A DNA stretch of 64,000 nt from Herbiconiux oxytropis (GTDB taxonomy: Bacteria > Actinomycetota > Actinomycetes > Actinomycetales > Microbacteriaceae): NCBI RefSeq assembly GCF_024979315.1, contig NZ_JANLCK010000011.1, positions 1 to 64,000 of the forward strand. The letters are read 5' to 3'. The translations under genes and the position numbers were made by a program. The number at the start of each line of letters is the position of its first letter. The stretch's first letter is position 1. The notes under the pieces were generated by a model, which saw only the letters and a list, made by a program, of their open reading frames with translations, had not been told where the DNA came from and made no database searches. Of this stretch, positions 16,788 through 25,213 are shown one piece after another.

Positions 16788-16827
16788 CTTCGTATCGCTC
16801 GTGCTGGCTTCGTATCGCTCGTGCTGG
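16788..16827 (-). repeat. Perfect 20-bp tandem duplication in the leader
   Basis: The unit CTTCGTATCGCTCGTGCTGG occurs twice with no gap, immediately upstream of the ribosome site of the monooxygenase gene. It adds 20 nt to the leader and looks like a recent duplication. Confidence 0.9.
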
Positions 16828-16885
16828 TCGTCTCACAGAACCCCAGCGCACGCGGCCGGGGCAAGCCGAGAGGCCCGACCTGGCG

Positions 16886-16944
16886 GAAATGTGCAAATTG
16901 CGCCGCATTTCGTATGACAATCATGCAGACATTCGAAATCGGCG
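16886..16944. promoter_or_regulatory. Divergent regulatory region with ATTTCG/CGAAAT dyads
   Basis: Between the monooxygenase operon and the divergent monooxygenase gene. GAAATG (16886-16891) pairs with CATTTC (16906-16911). CGCCGCATTTCG (16901-16912) nearly mirrors CGAAATCGGCG (16934-16944). The segment is less GC-rich than its surroundings. It is a good candidate for the AraC-type regulator's sites; exact promoters are not assigned. Confidence 0.45.
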
Positions 16945-16992
16945 TCTAGGGTGGCAGGAGATTCCGCTCAGCAACGACGCCGAGGAGCCGCC

Positions 16993-18249
16993 ATGACCGA
17001 GAGCCTGTACGCCCCGCCCATCCCCTCAGCCACTGCGGCCGCGGCGTCCGTCTCGCAGCCGGACGCCGACGGGCTCGTCCGCACGGCCGCGGCCCTGCGC
17101 CCGCTCATGCGGGAGAAGCAGACGGAGCACGAGGCGCTCGGCGGCTACGGCCGCGAGGTGCACGAGGCGTTCCTCGAGGCCGGCTTCTACCGCATCCTGC
17201 AGCCGCGCCGGTTCGGCGGTCTCGAGCTCGGCCTCGACGCGTTCATGCGCGTGGGGATCGAGATCTCGCGCGGCGATCCGGGTGTCGGCTGGGCCTTCAT
17301 CCTCGGCGCCGGCCACGCCTTCCACGTGGGCTCGTTCTACTCGGAGGAGGGGCAGGCCGAGCTGTTCGGCGGCGGCGACTTCATCGCCCCCTCCCGCACC
17401 GTGCCCTCCGGCCGGGGCGAGAAGGTCGACGGCGGCTATCGGCTGAGCGGCACCTGGGACTACTGCTCGGGCTCGATGTGGAGCACGCACGCCCTCGTCG
17501 TGGCGCCCACCTTCGACGGCGAGCGGATGATCGGGATGCGGATGTACGCGATCCCCCGGAGCGACTACGAGATCCTCGACGACTGGGGTGGCGACACCAC
17601 GATCGGCATGCAGGCGTCGAGCTCGAACTCGATCCGGGTGGCCGGGGCCTTCGTGCCCGAGCACCTCTCGATCGTCTACGAGTTCCGGGAGCACGAGCTC
17701 GGCGAGAGCGGCACCGTGGGCTTCGGGCTGCACGGCGCCGCCGAGTACGTGGGGCGCACGATGACGTTCTTCAATGCCGAGCTCATCGCCACTCAGATCG
17801 GCGCGGCCTGGGCGGCGCTCGACGAGTTCGAGGAGCTCATGACCTCGAAGAAGGCGAGCTTCCCGCCGCGCGGGCCCCGGCTCGACACCCCGGAGTACCA
17901 CCGCTGGTTCGGCAAGGTCCTCGCGCTCACCGATGCCGCCGAAGCACTGCTGCTGGCGGGCACCCGGCAGTACATCGCGCTCGCGCAGCGCTGGATCGAC
18001 ACCCGCGAGGAGTTCACGCCCGAGCAGGACGCGAGGCTCCGAGCCGTGCTGCAGCAGGCCGCCCGGCTGGCCGACCAGGCGGTCGACCTCGCCTTCACGA
18101 CCGCGGGCACGACCTCGGCGAAGAAGGGGTCGCGACTGCAGAAGTACTTCCGCGACGTGTCGATGTACCGCACGCACATCGCGGCGCAGTGGGACGTGAC
18201 CTACTCCTCGGAGTCGCGGTTCCACTTCGGGCAGCCGCTCACGTTCTGA
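16993..18249 (+). CDS. Acyl-CoA dehydrogenase-like flavin monooxygenase (group D)
   Basis: 418 residues with the acyl-CoA dehydrogenase fold: N-terminal helices, a central beta domain (SGTWDYCSGSMWSTHALVV) and a C-terminal helical domain (Acyl-CoA_dh_2 type). It resembles two-component FADH2- or FMNH2-dependent hydroxylases such as HsaA and phenol monooxygenases rather than true dehydrogenases. Such enzymes need a separate flavin reductase. A reductase-domain protein is encoded at 23402-24028, though not adjacent. ATG 16993 follows GAGGAG. It is divergent from the hydroxyquinol operon, so a role in the same aromatic pathway is likely. Confidence 0.8.
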   Translation: MTESLYAPPIPSATAAAASVSQPDADGLVRTAAALRPLMREKQTEHEALGGYGREVHEAFLEAGFYRILQPRRFGGLELGLDAFMRVGIEISRGDPGVGWAFILGAGHAFHVGSFYSEEGQAELFGGGDFIAPSRTVPSGRGEKVDGGYRLSGTWDYCSGSMWSTHALVVAPTFDGERMIGMRMYAIPRSDYEILDDWGGDTTIGMQASSSNSIRVAGAFVPEHLSIVYEFREHELGESGTVGFGLHGAAEYVGRTMTFFNAELIATQIGAAWAALDEFEELMTSKKASFPPRGPRLDTPEYHRWFGKVLALTDAAEALLLAGTRQYIALAQRWIDTREEFTPEQDARLRAVLQQAARLADQAVDLAFTTAGTTSAKKGSRLQKYFRDVSMYRTHIAAQWDVTYSSESRFHFGQPLTF

Positions 18250-18279
18250 GCCGCCGGGTCGGCGATCTGCGATCCGCGA

Positions 18280-18969
18280 TCAACGGTCGGTCTGGGCGTC
18301 GAGCACGGTCTCGAGTGCCGACTCGAAATCCGCCGCCTCCGCGGGCGTGAGGGTCTCGGAGAGGTAGGCCTGCACGAGCGTCCATGACCCGTCGTCTTCG
18401 GCCCACCAGGAGAGGTCCTCGCCGTCGTCGCCGGAGGCGGGACCGCGCACGCCCCGCCAGTCCCCGTGCTCGACCCGCGACTGGGCGGAGCCGTCGAGGC
18501 AGGTGTCGACCTCGGCGTCGATGCGGGCCACGATGCCGGCGGCGTCGGGATTCTGCACCACGGCCACGGCGACGGAGCCGATGAAGTCGGGGTCCTCCCC
18601 GAAGCCGTCGGCGAGATCGAGCGTGACGACCTCGGGCTGCACCTCGCGCCAACCGTCCCAGTAGGCGGCCTGGCGGGCAAGGTCGCAGGCCTCGGAGGTG
18701 TCGCCCCAGTCGGGGGCGTCGATCACGGAGGTGAAGACGGAGTACGACCAGGCGCGGCCGTCGAGGGCGCAGAGCTCGGTGGGCGTGACCACGGGGGTGC
18801 CGCCGTCCGAGCCCGAGGGCGAGGCGGGGGCCGAGATCGGGACGGGGCAGGGATCCGCCGTGGCGGCGCCGGTCTCCGCGGGAGTCACGGTCGCGCAGGC
18901 GGCCAGCGGAGCCGCCACCGCGAGCACGGCGATCGCCGCAAGGCGCCGGGTCACGTGTCGTGCAGTCAT
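18280..18969 (-). CDS. Hypothetical lipoprotein
   Basis: 229 residues. The signal peptide ends in the lipobox LAAC, then a Thr/Ser/Pro linker and an acidic globular domain with several cysteines (DPCPVPI, TELCALDG, SEACDLAR, DTCLDG) that could pair outside the cell. No family recognised. The ATG at 18969 has no Shine-Dalgarno but has TAGCGT 6 nt upstream, so the mRNA is probably leaderless. It is convergent with the monooxygenase gene. Confidence 0.75.
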   Translation of the reverse strand: MTARHVTRRLAAIAVLAVAAPLAACATVTPAETGAATADPCPVPISAPASPSGSDGGTPVVTPTELCALDGRAWSYSVFTSVIDAPDWGDTSEACDLARQAAYWDGWREVQPEVVTLDLADGFGEDPDFIGSVAVAVVQNPDAAGIVARIDAEVDTCLDGSAQSRVEHGDWRGVRGPASGDDGEDLSWWAEDDGSWTLVQAYLSETLTPAEAADFESALETVLDAQTDR

Positions 18970-18975
18970 GCCCTC

Positions 18976-18981
18976 ACGCTA
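18976..18981 (-). promoter_or_regulatory. -10 box TAGCGT of a leaderless gene
   Basis: TAGCGT on the minus strand lies 6 nt before ATG 18969, which would put the transcription start at or next to the start codon. Confidence 0.5.
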
Positions 18982-19049
18982 GCCCCGGGGCGGCGGGGCG
19001 CCGATGGGGAGTTCTCACCACGGCCGCAGGATCCGGGCCCCGCGAGGGC

Positions 19050-19055
19050 TAAGGT
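19050..19055 (+). promoter_or_regulatory. -10 box TAAGGT of a leaderless gene
   Basis: TAAGGT ends 6 nt before ATG 19062. No Shine-Dalgarno is present. Confidence 0.5.
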
Positions 19056-19061
19056 GACCGC

Positions 19062-19808
19062 ATGCGCACCGCCGGAGTCGACCTCGCCGCCGAACCGAAG
19101 GGAACGGCGCTCGCGGTGATCGAGTGGGGGCCCGACGCGGCCGCGCTCGTCGAGCTGCATCGGGGAGTCGCCGATCCGCTCGTCGTGGAGACGGCCCGGA
19201 CAGTCGACAAGCTCGGCATCGACTGCGCGCTCGGCTGGCCCGACGCCTTCGTGGAGTTCGTCTCCCGCCACGCGGCGGGCCGCCTCGACGGCCCGCCGGC
19301 CGATGGCGGCATGGAGTGGCGGCGAACCCTCGCCTACCGCGAGACCGACCGCCGCACCCGCGCGGTGACGGGGCGCTGGCCGCTCAGCGTCTCGACCGAC
19401 CGGCTCGGGCTCACGGCCATGCGCTGCGCCGGACTGCTGGCGCGGCTCTGCGAGGCCGGCCTCGACGTCGACCGCTCGGGGGCCGGCGACATCGCCGAGG
19501 TGTACCCGGGGGCGACGCTGCGCGTCTGGGGCTTCGACACCACCGGGTACCGGGTGGATGCCGGCGCTCGCGCACGGCTCGTCGCGCAGCTGGCGGCCGC
19601 CGCACCGTGGTTCGACGCCGCGGCGTTCGCGGAGCCGATGGCGGCCTCCGCCGACGCGTTCGATGCCGTGATCGCCGCGCTGGCGGCGCGAGGCGCCGCG
19701 CTGGGCCTCTCTGAGCGGCCCACGCCGGATGTGCTCGACCAGGCCCGTCGAGAGGGCTGGATCGCGCTCCCCGGCGCTGCGCTCGGCGATCTCCTGCCGG
19801 TCAGCTGA
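19062..19808 (+). CDS. DUF429 family protein (RNase H-like fold)
   Basis: 248 residues. Begins MRTAGVDLAAEPKGTALAVI, the signature of DUF429 proteins, which are predicted RNase H-like nucleases. The acidic residues D6 and E11 of this strand, with EVYPGATLRVWG and a C-terminal DAFDAVIAALAA, agree with the family. Cellular role unknown. Probably leaderless (see -10 box). Its end overlaps the convergent VOC gene by 8 bp. Confidence 0.82.
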   Translation: MRTAGVDLAAEPKGTALAVIEWGPDAAALVELHRGVADPLVVETARTVDKLGIDCALGWPDAFVEFVSRHAAGRLDGPPADGGMEWRRTLAYRETDRRTRAVTGRWPLSVSTDRLGLTAMRCAGLLARLCEAGLDVDRSGAGDIAEVYPGATLRVWGFDTTGYRVDAGARARLVAQLAAAAPWFDAAAFAEPMAASADAFDAVIAALAARGAALGLSERPTPDVLDQARREGWIALPGAALGDLLPVS

Positions 19809-20244
19809 GGCCGGAACCCGCGCCCTGCCCGGCCGAGTCCGGTGTCGTCGAACCGGGCATCAGCGGCACCGGCGCCAGCCGCGCCCGCAGCAGGCAGAAC
19901 TCGTTGCCCTCGGGGTCGCTCAGCACGTGCCACGACTCCTCGCCCGTCTGCCCCACGTCGGCCGGCTTCGCTCCCAGGGCGAGGAGCCGCTCGAGCTCGA
20001 CATCCTGATCCTGATCGGTGGGATTGAGGTCGATGTGCAGCCGGAGCTGCTCCCGCTTGGGCGCCTCGTTCCGGCTCAGGTAGATCGTGGGCTGCGACCC
20101 GCCGAACCCGTCCCGCGCCCCGATCTCGACCGATCCGTCCTCCGCCCGGTCGACCACCACGAAGTCGAGCACCGCGCACCAGAACTGCGCGAGGGCTTCG
20201 GGGTCGCGGGCTTCGAGGACGAGTTCGCCGATGCGGGAGGCCAT
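19801..20244 (-). CDS. VOC-family (glyoxalase-like) protein
   Basis: 147 residues with one glyoxalase/bleomycin-resistance-like fold: RIGELVLEARDPEALAQFWC at the start and SWHVLSDPEGNEFCLLRA near the end, the usual PF18029-type pattern. The metal site cannot be fully assigned, so it may be a catalytic enzyme or a binding protein. ATG 20244 has TAGGTT 7 nt upstream and no ribosome site, so it is probably leaderless. Confidence 0.82.
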   Translation of the reverse strand: MASRIGELVLEARDPEALAQFWCAVLDFVVVDRAEDGSVEIGARDGFGGSQPTIYLSRNEAPKREQLRLHIDLNPTDQDQDVELERLLALGAKPADVGQTGEESWHVLSDPEGNEFCLLRARLAPVPLMPGSTTPDSAGQGAGSGLS

Positions 20245-20251
20245 GCCAGGC

Positions 20252-20257
20252 AACCTA
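20252..20257 (-). promoter_or_regulatory. -10 box TAGGTT of a leaderless gene
   Basis: TAGGTT on the minus strand lies 7 nt before ATG 20244, with no Shine-Dalgarno between. Confidence 0.45.
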
Positions 20258-20332
20258 CTCCGGTTCCTCCGACTCCGAACTCCGTCCGGGTCCCTCCCGC
20301 CATCGGCACCGAAGAGCTCGGAAACTGCTCGC

Positions 20333-22102
20333 TCACGACCCTGGCAGTCTGCTGCGCATCTCGAGCGCGATCTCGGAGGCGTCGAGGTTGGCGAGCTCCT
20401 CGGCGAGGATGTCTGCATCGAAGGTGCCGTTGTCGCGGGCGTCGAGGAGCGCCGAGCGCTGAGCGGAGAGCACCTGGAGCCGGTACCTCTTGGCGATGTC
20501 GAAGACCGCGGGCGACCGATCGCCCGAGCGCAGTTCGGGCGGCTCCGGGATGTCTTCGAGGCAGGAACGGAGGAGCGCGAAGAGCTCGGTGCGCTCGGCC
20601 TCGAGCTCGGACTCCTCGACCGAGGCCGCATCCTCGACCGCCGCGGCGCGCTGGGGCGAGAGCCTCCGCACGAGCGGCCCCACCGTGCCGCCCTGCACGA
20701 CGAGCGACAGCGCCGCCACCGCGAACGCGATGAGCACGAGGGCCGAGCGCTGCGGTGTGTCCTCGGGCAGCGTCTGGGCTGCCGCGACGGTCACCGCTCC
20801 GCGCATGCCGGCCCACACGACCACCGTGCCCTCCCGCCAGCCGAGCGGCTGCCTCAGGAAGTACTTGATGTCGGCGAGCCCCTGCGTCACCCGCCGCGCG
20901 AACTGGTCGAGCTGCCGCCTCGATGTCGGCCGAGCCCGATCCGCTCGCGAGACCCGGCCGGCCGGACCATCCCGGCCGCCCGAGACGCCCCGGCGACCCC
21001 TGCGAACCCGCCCCGCCGTCAGCTCCTCGTAGGCCGACTGCGCACCACCGGGGCCGTCGAGCGTCGCCTTCATCTGCTCCAGCCGCGGCTGCAGCTGCTC
21101 GTTGCGTCGGCTCCGCCACGCGAGCACGCCGAGCAGGGGGAACACGTAGGCGGCCCGCACGAGCACGGTCAGCAGGAGGGCTCCGAGCGCGACGAGCAGG
21201 GCGGGCCCGACCCCCGAGTGGTCGCGCTCGACATCGGCGATGATCGACGAGATCTGCAGCCCCATGATGAGGAACACCGCGCCCTCGAGCGTGAGCTCGA
21301 CCGTGCGCCAGTTCTGCGTATCCGACAGGCGGTTCTGCGGCGAGAGCTCCCGCGGTGCCCGGATGCCCGTGACCAGCCCCGCCACCACGGCCGCCACGAG
21401 CCCGGATGCGCCGAGCAGCTCCGCAGGGACGGCGGCCAGGAACGGCACGGCGAACGAGATGACGGTGTTGACGGTGGGATCGGTGACCCGCCTGCGCACG
21501 GCGAGGTTGAGCCAGCCGACGAGGCCGCCGAGCACGACGGCCACCACCACGGAATAGGCGAACGTGCCGACGGCACCCCAGAACGAGAACGACGCGGCCG
21601 TCGCCACGATGGCGGTGCGCAGCAGCACGAGGGCGGTGGCGTCGTTCAGCAGGCTCTCGCCGTCGAGGATCGCCACGACCCGCCGCGAGACCGGCGTGCG
21701 CTTGATGATGGAGGTCGCCACGGCATCCGTGGGGCTCACGATCGCGCCGAGCGCCACACCCCAGGCGAACCCGAGGTCGGGGATGACGAGCAGGAAGAAC
21801 ACGCCGAGCAGCAGGGCGGTGCCCACGACCAGCAGCACCGACAGCCCGCTGATGGCGCCGAACTCGCGCCGGAAGTTCATGGCCGGCATCGACACCGCCG
21901 CCGAGTAGAGCAGGGGCGGGAGGATGCCGGCGAGGATCCACTCGGGTTCGATCTCGATCCCGCCGAGCAGTGGGATGAAGCTCGCTCCCACCCCGACCGC
22001 CACGAGCACGAGCGGCGAGGCGATGCGCAACCGCGGGGCGATCAGGGTGGCGGCGGCGATCACCAGGAAACCGCCGACGAGCACCACGAGGAGTTCGGTC
22101 AT
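20333..22102 (-). CDS. Na+/H+ antiporter, CPA1 (NhaP) family
   Basis: 589 residues. About 12 transmembrane helices, followed by a C-terminal cytoplasmic domain of some 100 residues rich in acidic helices. Family signatures visible: SPTDAVATS, GESLLNDATALVL (the conserved ND pair of the ion-binding site) and GMRGAVTVAAAQTLP late in the membrane domain. A cytoplasmic loop near residues 355-405 is unusually Arg/Gly-rich (RVRRGRRGVSGGRDG). It exchanges protons for sodium or potassium to hold pH and salt balance. The ATG has no clear ribosome site. It is downstream of the solute-binding-protein operon but separated from it by a hairpin. Confidence 0.92.
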   Translation of the reverse strand: MTELLVVLVGGFLVIAAATLIAPRLRIASPLVLVAVGVGASFIPLLGGIEIEPEWILAGILPPLLYSAAVSMPAMNFRREFGAISGLSVLLVVGTALLLGVFFLLVIPDLGFAWGVALGAIVSPTDAVATSIIKRTPVSRRVVAILDGESLLNDATALVLLRTAIVATAASFSFWGAVGTFAYSVVVAVVLGGLVGWLNLAVRRRVTDPTVNTVISFAVPFLAAVPAELLGASGLVAAVVAGLVTGIRAPRELSPQNRLSDTQNWRTVELTLEGAVFLIMGLQISSIIADVERDHSGVGPALLVALGALLLTVLVRAAYVFPLLGVLAWRSRRNEQLQPRLEQMKATLDGPGGAQSAYEELTAGRVRRGRRGVSGGRDGPAGRVSRADRARPTSRRQLDQFARRVTQGLADIKYFLRQPLGWREGTVVVWAGMRGAVTVAAAQTLPEDTPQRSALVLIAFAVAALSLVVQGGTVGPLVRRLSPQRAAAVEDAASVEESELEAERTELFALLRSCLEDIPEPPELRSGDRSPAVFDIAKRYRLQVLSAQRSALLDARDNGTFDADILAEELANLDASEIALEMRSRLPGS

Positions 22103-22126
22103 GCCGACAGCCTGGCAGGCGAAGGC

Positions 22127-22146
22127 CGGTCCGGACGACCGGACCG
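22127..22146 (-). terminator. Hairpin terminator of the DUF1989 operon
   Basis: CGGTCCGG-ACGA-CCGGACCG, an 8-bp perfect stem with a 4-nt loop, begins 11 nt after the stop of the solute-binding protein gene. There is no U-tract. Confidence 0.6.
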
Positions 22147-22156
22147 ACCTGATCCG

Positions 22157-23338
22157 TCAGAAGCCGATCGCCGGGTCGATGAACTCGTTCGTGGTGATCG
22201 TCTCGGGCGTGAGCCCGGAGGCGGGCGGGGTCCCCTGCTCCTCGAACAGCGGGGTCGTGATGTCGATGATCTCCTGCACCCGGTCGAGGTCGAAGTTGCC
22301 GACGGTGTCGTCCGATCCGTTGCCCACGAGGCCCAGGTCGACCTGCGCCTTCACGGAGTACTCGGCCACACCGGGGGTGTAGACCCAGCCGTTGTCGAAC
22401 TCCTCGACCGCCTCGAGGATGAGCTCGTTCGTGACCGCGGGGTCGGCGTAGTAGTCGACCGTGGCCTGCTGGATGACCGGCACGAGCTCGGTGAGGCACG
22501 GCGAGAGCTCCTCGAGGTCGCCCGAGCGCACGGAGAGCGCGGAGGCGTAGATGGGGTAGCCGGCGTCGTGGATGAGCTCGAACGCGACGGGCTTCTCCCA
22601 GTCGGCGATCTCGTTCTCGTAGACGAAGGGCTCGACCGTGGCGAAACCCTGCTGCGCATCCGCCCCATTCGCCGCGATGAAGCTCGCCGGCGTGCCGTCG
22701 TAGCTACCGTCGACGTGGTCGGCGGGGAGGACGCCGCTGCCCATCAGGTACTCCATGTAAGCGGCGCCCCCGAAGTAGCGCACCACGGCGTCGGTCTTGC
22801 CGAGGTCGGCGATGGTCTCGACGTCGGGGTAGGTCTCCGGATCCCACATGATGATCTGCGGCCCCACCTCGAACGGCGCGAAGACGGCCGTCGTGGGCAT
22901 CTCGTCCGAGAGCTGCACCGCCTCGTCGGTGTTGGCGTAGCCGAGCGTGATGTCGGGGTCGGTGTACTGCTGGCTCGTGACGGTCTGGAAGCCGATGGCC
23001 GGGCCGCCGGAGCGCACCTCCACGTTCACGCCCGTGTACTCGCCGCTCGCGAACAGCGGGCCCGAGACGGCCTTGTTTTGCGCATCGATCACGGCATCCG
23101 GGCCGATCAGCTGGTAGAGGTTGCCCTGCTCGGCCTCGGGGTTCCAGTCGGTCTGGATCACGACGTTCGCGGGGCAGCCGGCCGCCGCGAGGTCGACCGC
23201 GCCGATCTCGAGGTCGGCGGCGGCCGTGCTGCTCGTGGCGGTGCTGCTCGACGCGCAGCCGCTGAGGGCGGCGACGGAGGCGACGAGTGCGCCCGAGGCG
23301 ATGGCGGCCCGGAGGCGGGGGTGGCGGGTGCGGTGCAT
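22157..23338 (-). CDS. ABC transporter solute-binding lipoprotein (nitrate/taurine-like)
   Basis: 393 residues with lipobox AALSGC. The fold is like periplasmic binding proteins of the nitrate/sulfonate/NMT1 group (VVIQTDWNPEAEQGNLYQLI near the N-terminus). Larger than the other binding protein in this window (350 aa) and clearly different from it. GGAG precedes the ATG. Third gene after DUF1989 and the flavin-reductase-domain gene on the same strand. No permease or ATPase is adjacent. The ligand is inferred to be a nitrogen compound from the DUF1989 neighbour. Confidence 0.82.
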   Translation of the reverse strand: MHRTRHPRLRAAIASGALVASVAALSGCASSSTATSSTAAADLEIGAVDLAAAGCPANVVIQTDWNPEAEQGNLYQLIGPDAVIDAQNKAVSGPLFASGEYTGVNVEVRSGGPAIGFQTVTSQQYTDPDITLGYANTDEAVQLSDEMPTTAVFAPFEVGPQIIMWDPETYPDVETIADLGKTDAVVRYFGGAAYMEYLMGSGVLPADHVDGSYDGTPASFIAANGADAQQGFATVEPFVYENEIADWEKPVAFELIHDAGYPIYASALSVRSGDLEELSPCLTELVPVIQQATVDYYADPAVTNELILEAVEEFDNGWVYTPGVAEYSVKAQVDLGLVGNGSDDTVGNFDLDRVQEIIDITTPLFEEQGTPPASGLTPETITTNEFIDPAIGF

Positions 23339-23401
23339 GGGATCTCCTTCAGGGGGTGGGACTGGTGCAGGGGCGGGGATGGAATGGGGCGGATCGGGCG
23401 G

Positions 23402-24028
23402 TCAGAGCTCGTCGGCGTCGGCCAGGGCCGGGGCGCCGCGCAGGGTGAAGCGGTCGCGGGTGGTGGTGTAGAAGCTCGCGCCGAAGCGGGCCACGGGCGC
23501 GTAGTCGGTGAGGCGCACGCGCCAGGCCTCGGTGTCGATGAGGTCGTCGCGGGTGTGCAGCGACACGATCCGGCCGAGGAACACCTCGCGGCTGGTCGTC
23601 TCGAGCTTCTCGTGCAGCACGCATTCGAACGCCACCGGAGCCTCGACGATCGTGGGCGGCTGCACCCTGCGCGAGGATCGTGTGGCGAGGCCCACGGCCG
23701 CGAGCTCGCTCACACCGTGCGGGAGCGAGTCACCGCAGCGGTCGGCGGCCTCGGCGATCGGCTCGTCGACCATGTGCACCACGAACTCGCCCGAGGAGTC
23801 GATGTTGCGGGCCGTGTCGCGGCGGCCGTGCTCACCCGTGCGGTTGAGGCTGATCAGCACGAGCGGCGGCTCCTCCCCCAGCATGCAGAACATGCTGAAG
23901 GGCGCGGCGTTCGCCGATCCCGCGGGGTCGACCGTCGTGACGAGCGCGATCGGCCGCGGCACGATCAGGCTCGCCATGAGCTTGTAGCGCTCGTACTCGC
24001 CGAGGGTCGTGAAGTCGACGTCAGGCAC
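23402..24028 (-). CDS. Flavin reductase-domain (split-barrel FMN-binding) protein
   Basis: 208 residues, DIM6/NTAB-type flavin reductase domain: YKLMASLIVPRPIALVTTVD at the N-terminus, NAAPFSMFCML for FMN contact, and a central beta barrel. Proteins of this type bind FMN and may supply reduced flavin to two-component monooxygenases; some act as oxidases or hydrolase partners. GTG at 24028 overlaps the end of the DUF1989 gene by 8 bp, so the two are translated together. It may serve a DUF1989-linked reaction or the distant monooxygenase at 16993; the first is favoured by linkage. Confidence 0.8.
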   Translation of the reverse strand: MPDVDFTTLGEYERYKLMASLIVPRPIALVTTVDPAGSANAAPFSMFCMLGEEPPLVLISLNRTGEHGRRDTARNIDSSGEFVVHMVDEPIAEAADRCGDSLPHGVSELAAVGLATRSSRRVQPPTIVEAPVAFECVLHEKLETTSREVFLGRIVSLHTRDDLIDTEAWRVRLTDYAPVARFGASFYTTTRDRFTLRGAPALADADEL

Positions 24029-25115
24029 GGTGCGCCGCCGCCCACCAGGCGAGCAGCACGTCGCGGAGGGCCTCGCCCTCGGTGGCGTAGAGGTCGTGCC
24101 GCCAGAGGCCGGCGAAGGCCTCGGCGGTCTCGGTGTCGAGCTGCACCTCCACGGCCTCGTCGTGGATCGGGGTGTTCGCGAACGCCGGCACGTAGGAGAG
24201 GTCGCGCTGCAACGCGCGCTCCTGGCGGATGACGGGCTGCCGGAACTGCTCGACCGTGCGCTGGGTGTCGTAGGCGCGGAGCTCGGGCACGGCGTCGAGA
24301 TCGGCCGCTCCCGCCCGCCAGCGTTGCACCAGCACCGGCTTGATCGAGAAGTTGCTCGTCTTCATGACGTCGGCGCCGCAGATGTTCGGCACGGCCAGCA
24401 CGTCCATCAGCGCGAGCAGCTCCACGTGGTCTCCGGGCTTCGACGACTGGTGGTGGATGCCGGGCATCCCGTCGTCGACGCTCGTGGCCATGAAGAGGTT
24501 GAACGAGTCGTGCACGTCGTCGGGCGTGAGGCCGTACTCGCGCTGGGCCTCGGCCTGGATGTCGGCGCAGTTGGTGTGCGTGGCGAAGCCGTACGCGGTC
24601 TCGTAGAGGTTGGCGCTGCAGCGCGGGAAGACGACGTCATTGCAGTGCACGGTGTCGGTGAGGATGAACATCATCGCGCGCTCACGGGGCGGAGACGACC
24701 ACAGCACGTCGCCCGCGCCGGGGTTGATGCCGTGCAGCGTGCGGGTGCGGCCGGTGTGGAAGAACTCGCGGTAGTCGTGCAGGTTGAAGACGTTGAAGTC
24801 CACGCACTGGGCGCCCTCGATCTGCTCGATGCGCACGAGCTCGCCCGCTCGCACCTCGAGGGCCTTGCCGGTGCCGGGCTCGAGCACGAACTCCTCGAGC
24901 AGTTCGCGTTCGGTGGGCACCGGATGCGCCAGGCGGCTCCGCCAGTCGAGAGCACGCCCCGAGACAGCCGGCACCGTGAGCGCGGAGACCTCGCCGCGGG
25001 CGGTCTCGAGCACTGCTCGCTTGAGCAGGGCGGAGAGGTCGTCGGCCTCGTCGGCGTCGAGGCTGCGGGCGAGGAGCTCACGCTGCTGGGCGTTGAGGTG
25101 GAGGGTTCCGGTCAT
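24021..25115 (-). CDS. DUF1989 / urea carboxylase-associated family protein
   Basis: 364 residues. The DUF1989 core covers roughly residues 70-270, with GELVRIEQIEGAQCVDFNVF, the cysteine-containing CNDVVFPRCSAN and HTNCADIQ, and a conserved DSFNLFM region. Cys and His residues in these motifs suggest a metal site. Family members sit beside urea carboxylase or allophanate hydrolase genes, but neither is present here. The protein is longer than usual (about 200-280), with an extra N-terminal helical region and a C-terminal extension. ATG 25115 lacks a ribosome site and a CATACT box lies 6 nt upstream, so it may be leaderless. The divergent GntR gene probably controls it. Confidence 0.78.
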   Translation of the reverse strand: MTGTLHLNAQQRELLARSLDADEADDLSALLKRAVLETARGEVSALTVPAVSGRALDWRSRLAHPVPTERELLEEFVLEPGTGKALEVRAGELVRIEQIEGAQCVDFNVFNLHDYREFFHTGRTRTLHGINPGAGDVLWSSPPRERAMMFILTDTVHCNDVVFPRCSANLYETAYGFATHTNCADIQAEAQREYGLTPDDVHDSFNLFMATSVDDGMPGIHHQSSKPGDHVELLALMDVLAVPNICGADVMKTSNFSIKPVLVQRWRAGAADLDAVPELRAYDTQRTVEQFRQPVIRQERALQRDLSYVPAFANTPIHDEAVEVQLDTETAEAFAGLWRHDLYATEGEALRDVLLAWWAAAHRA

Positions 25116-25136
25116 GCGTTCAGTATGCCGTTGATC

Positions 25137-25164
25137 TTGTTTCGGTATACGTAAACTCTATGTT
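25137..25164. promoter_or_regulatory. GntR-type operator in overlapping divergent promoters
   Basis: TTTCGGTATACGTAAA (25140-25155) is a dyad of the form TTTnnGTATACnnAAA. On the plus strand TTGTTT (25137-25142), 16 bp, and TATGTT (25159-25164) form a promoter for the GntR gene. The operator lies in that spacer and about 20 bp from the start of the DUF1989 gene, so one repressor could control both directions. Confidence 0.6.
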
Positions 25165-25213
25165 TCGCATGCGTTTCCGTCGTGGTTCGTCGGCCGTCCT
25201 CTATGATCGGCTC

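Noticed and set aside
20087-24232. A 1381-codon plus-strand open frame
   Set aside because: It runs antisense to the antiporter, binding protein and flavin reductase genes, all with clear motifs. No ribosome site or domain supports it.
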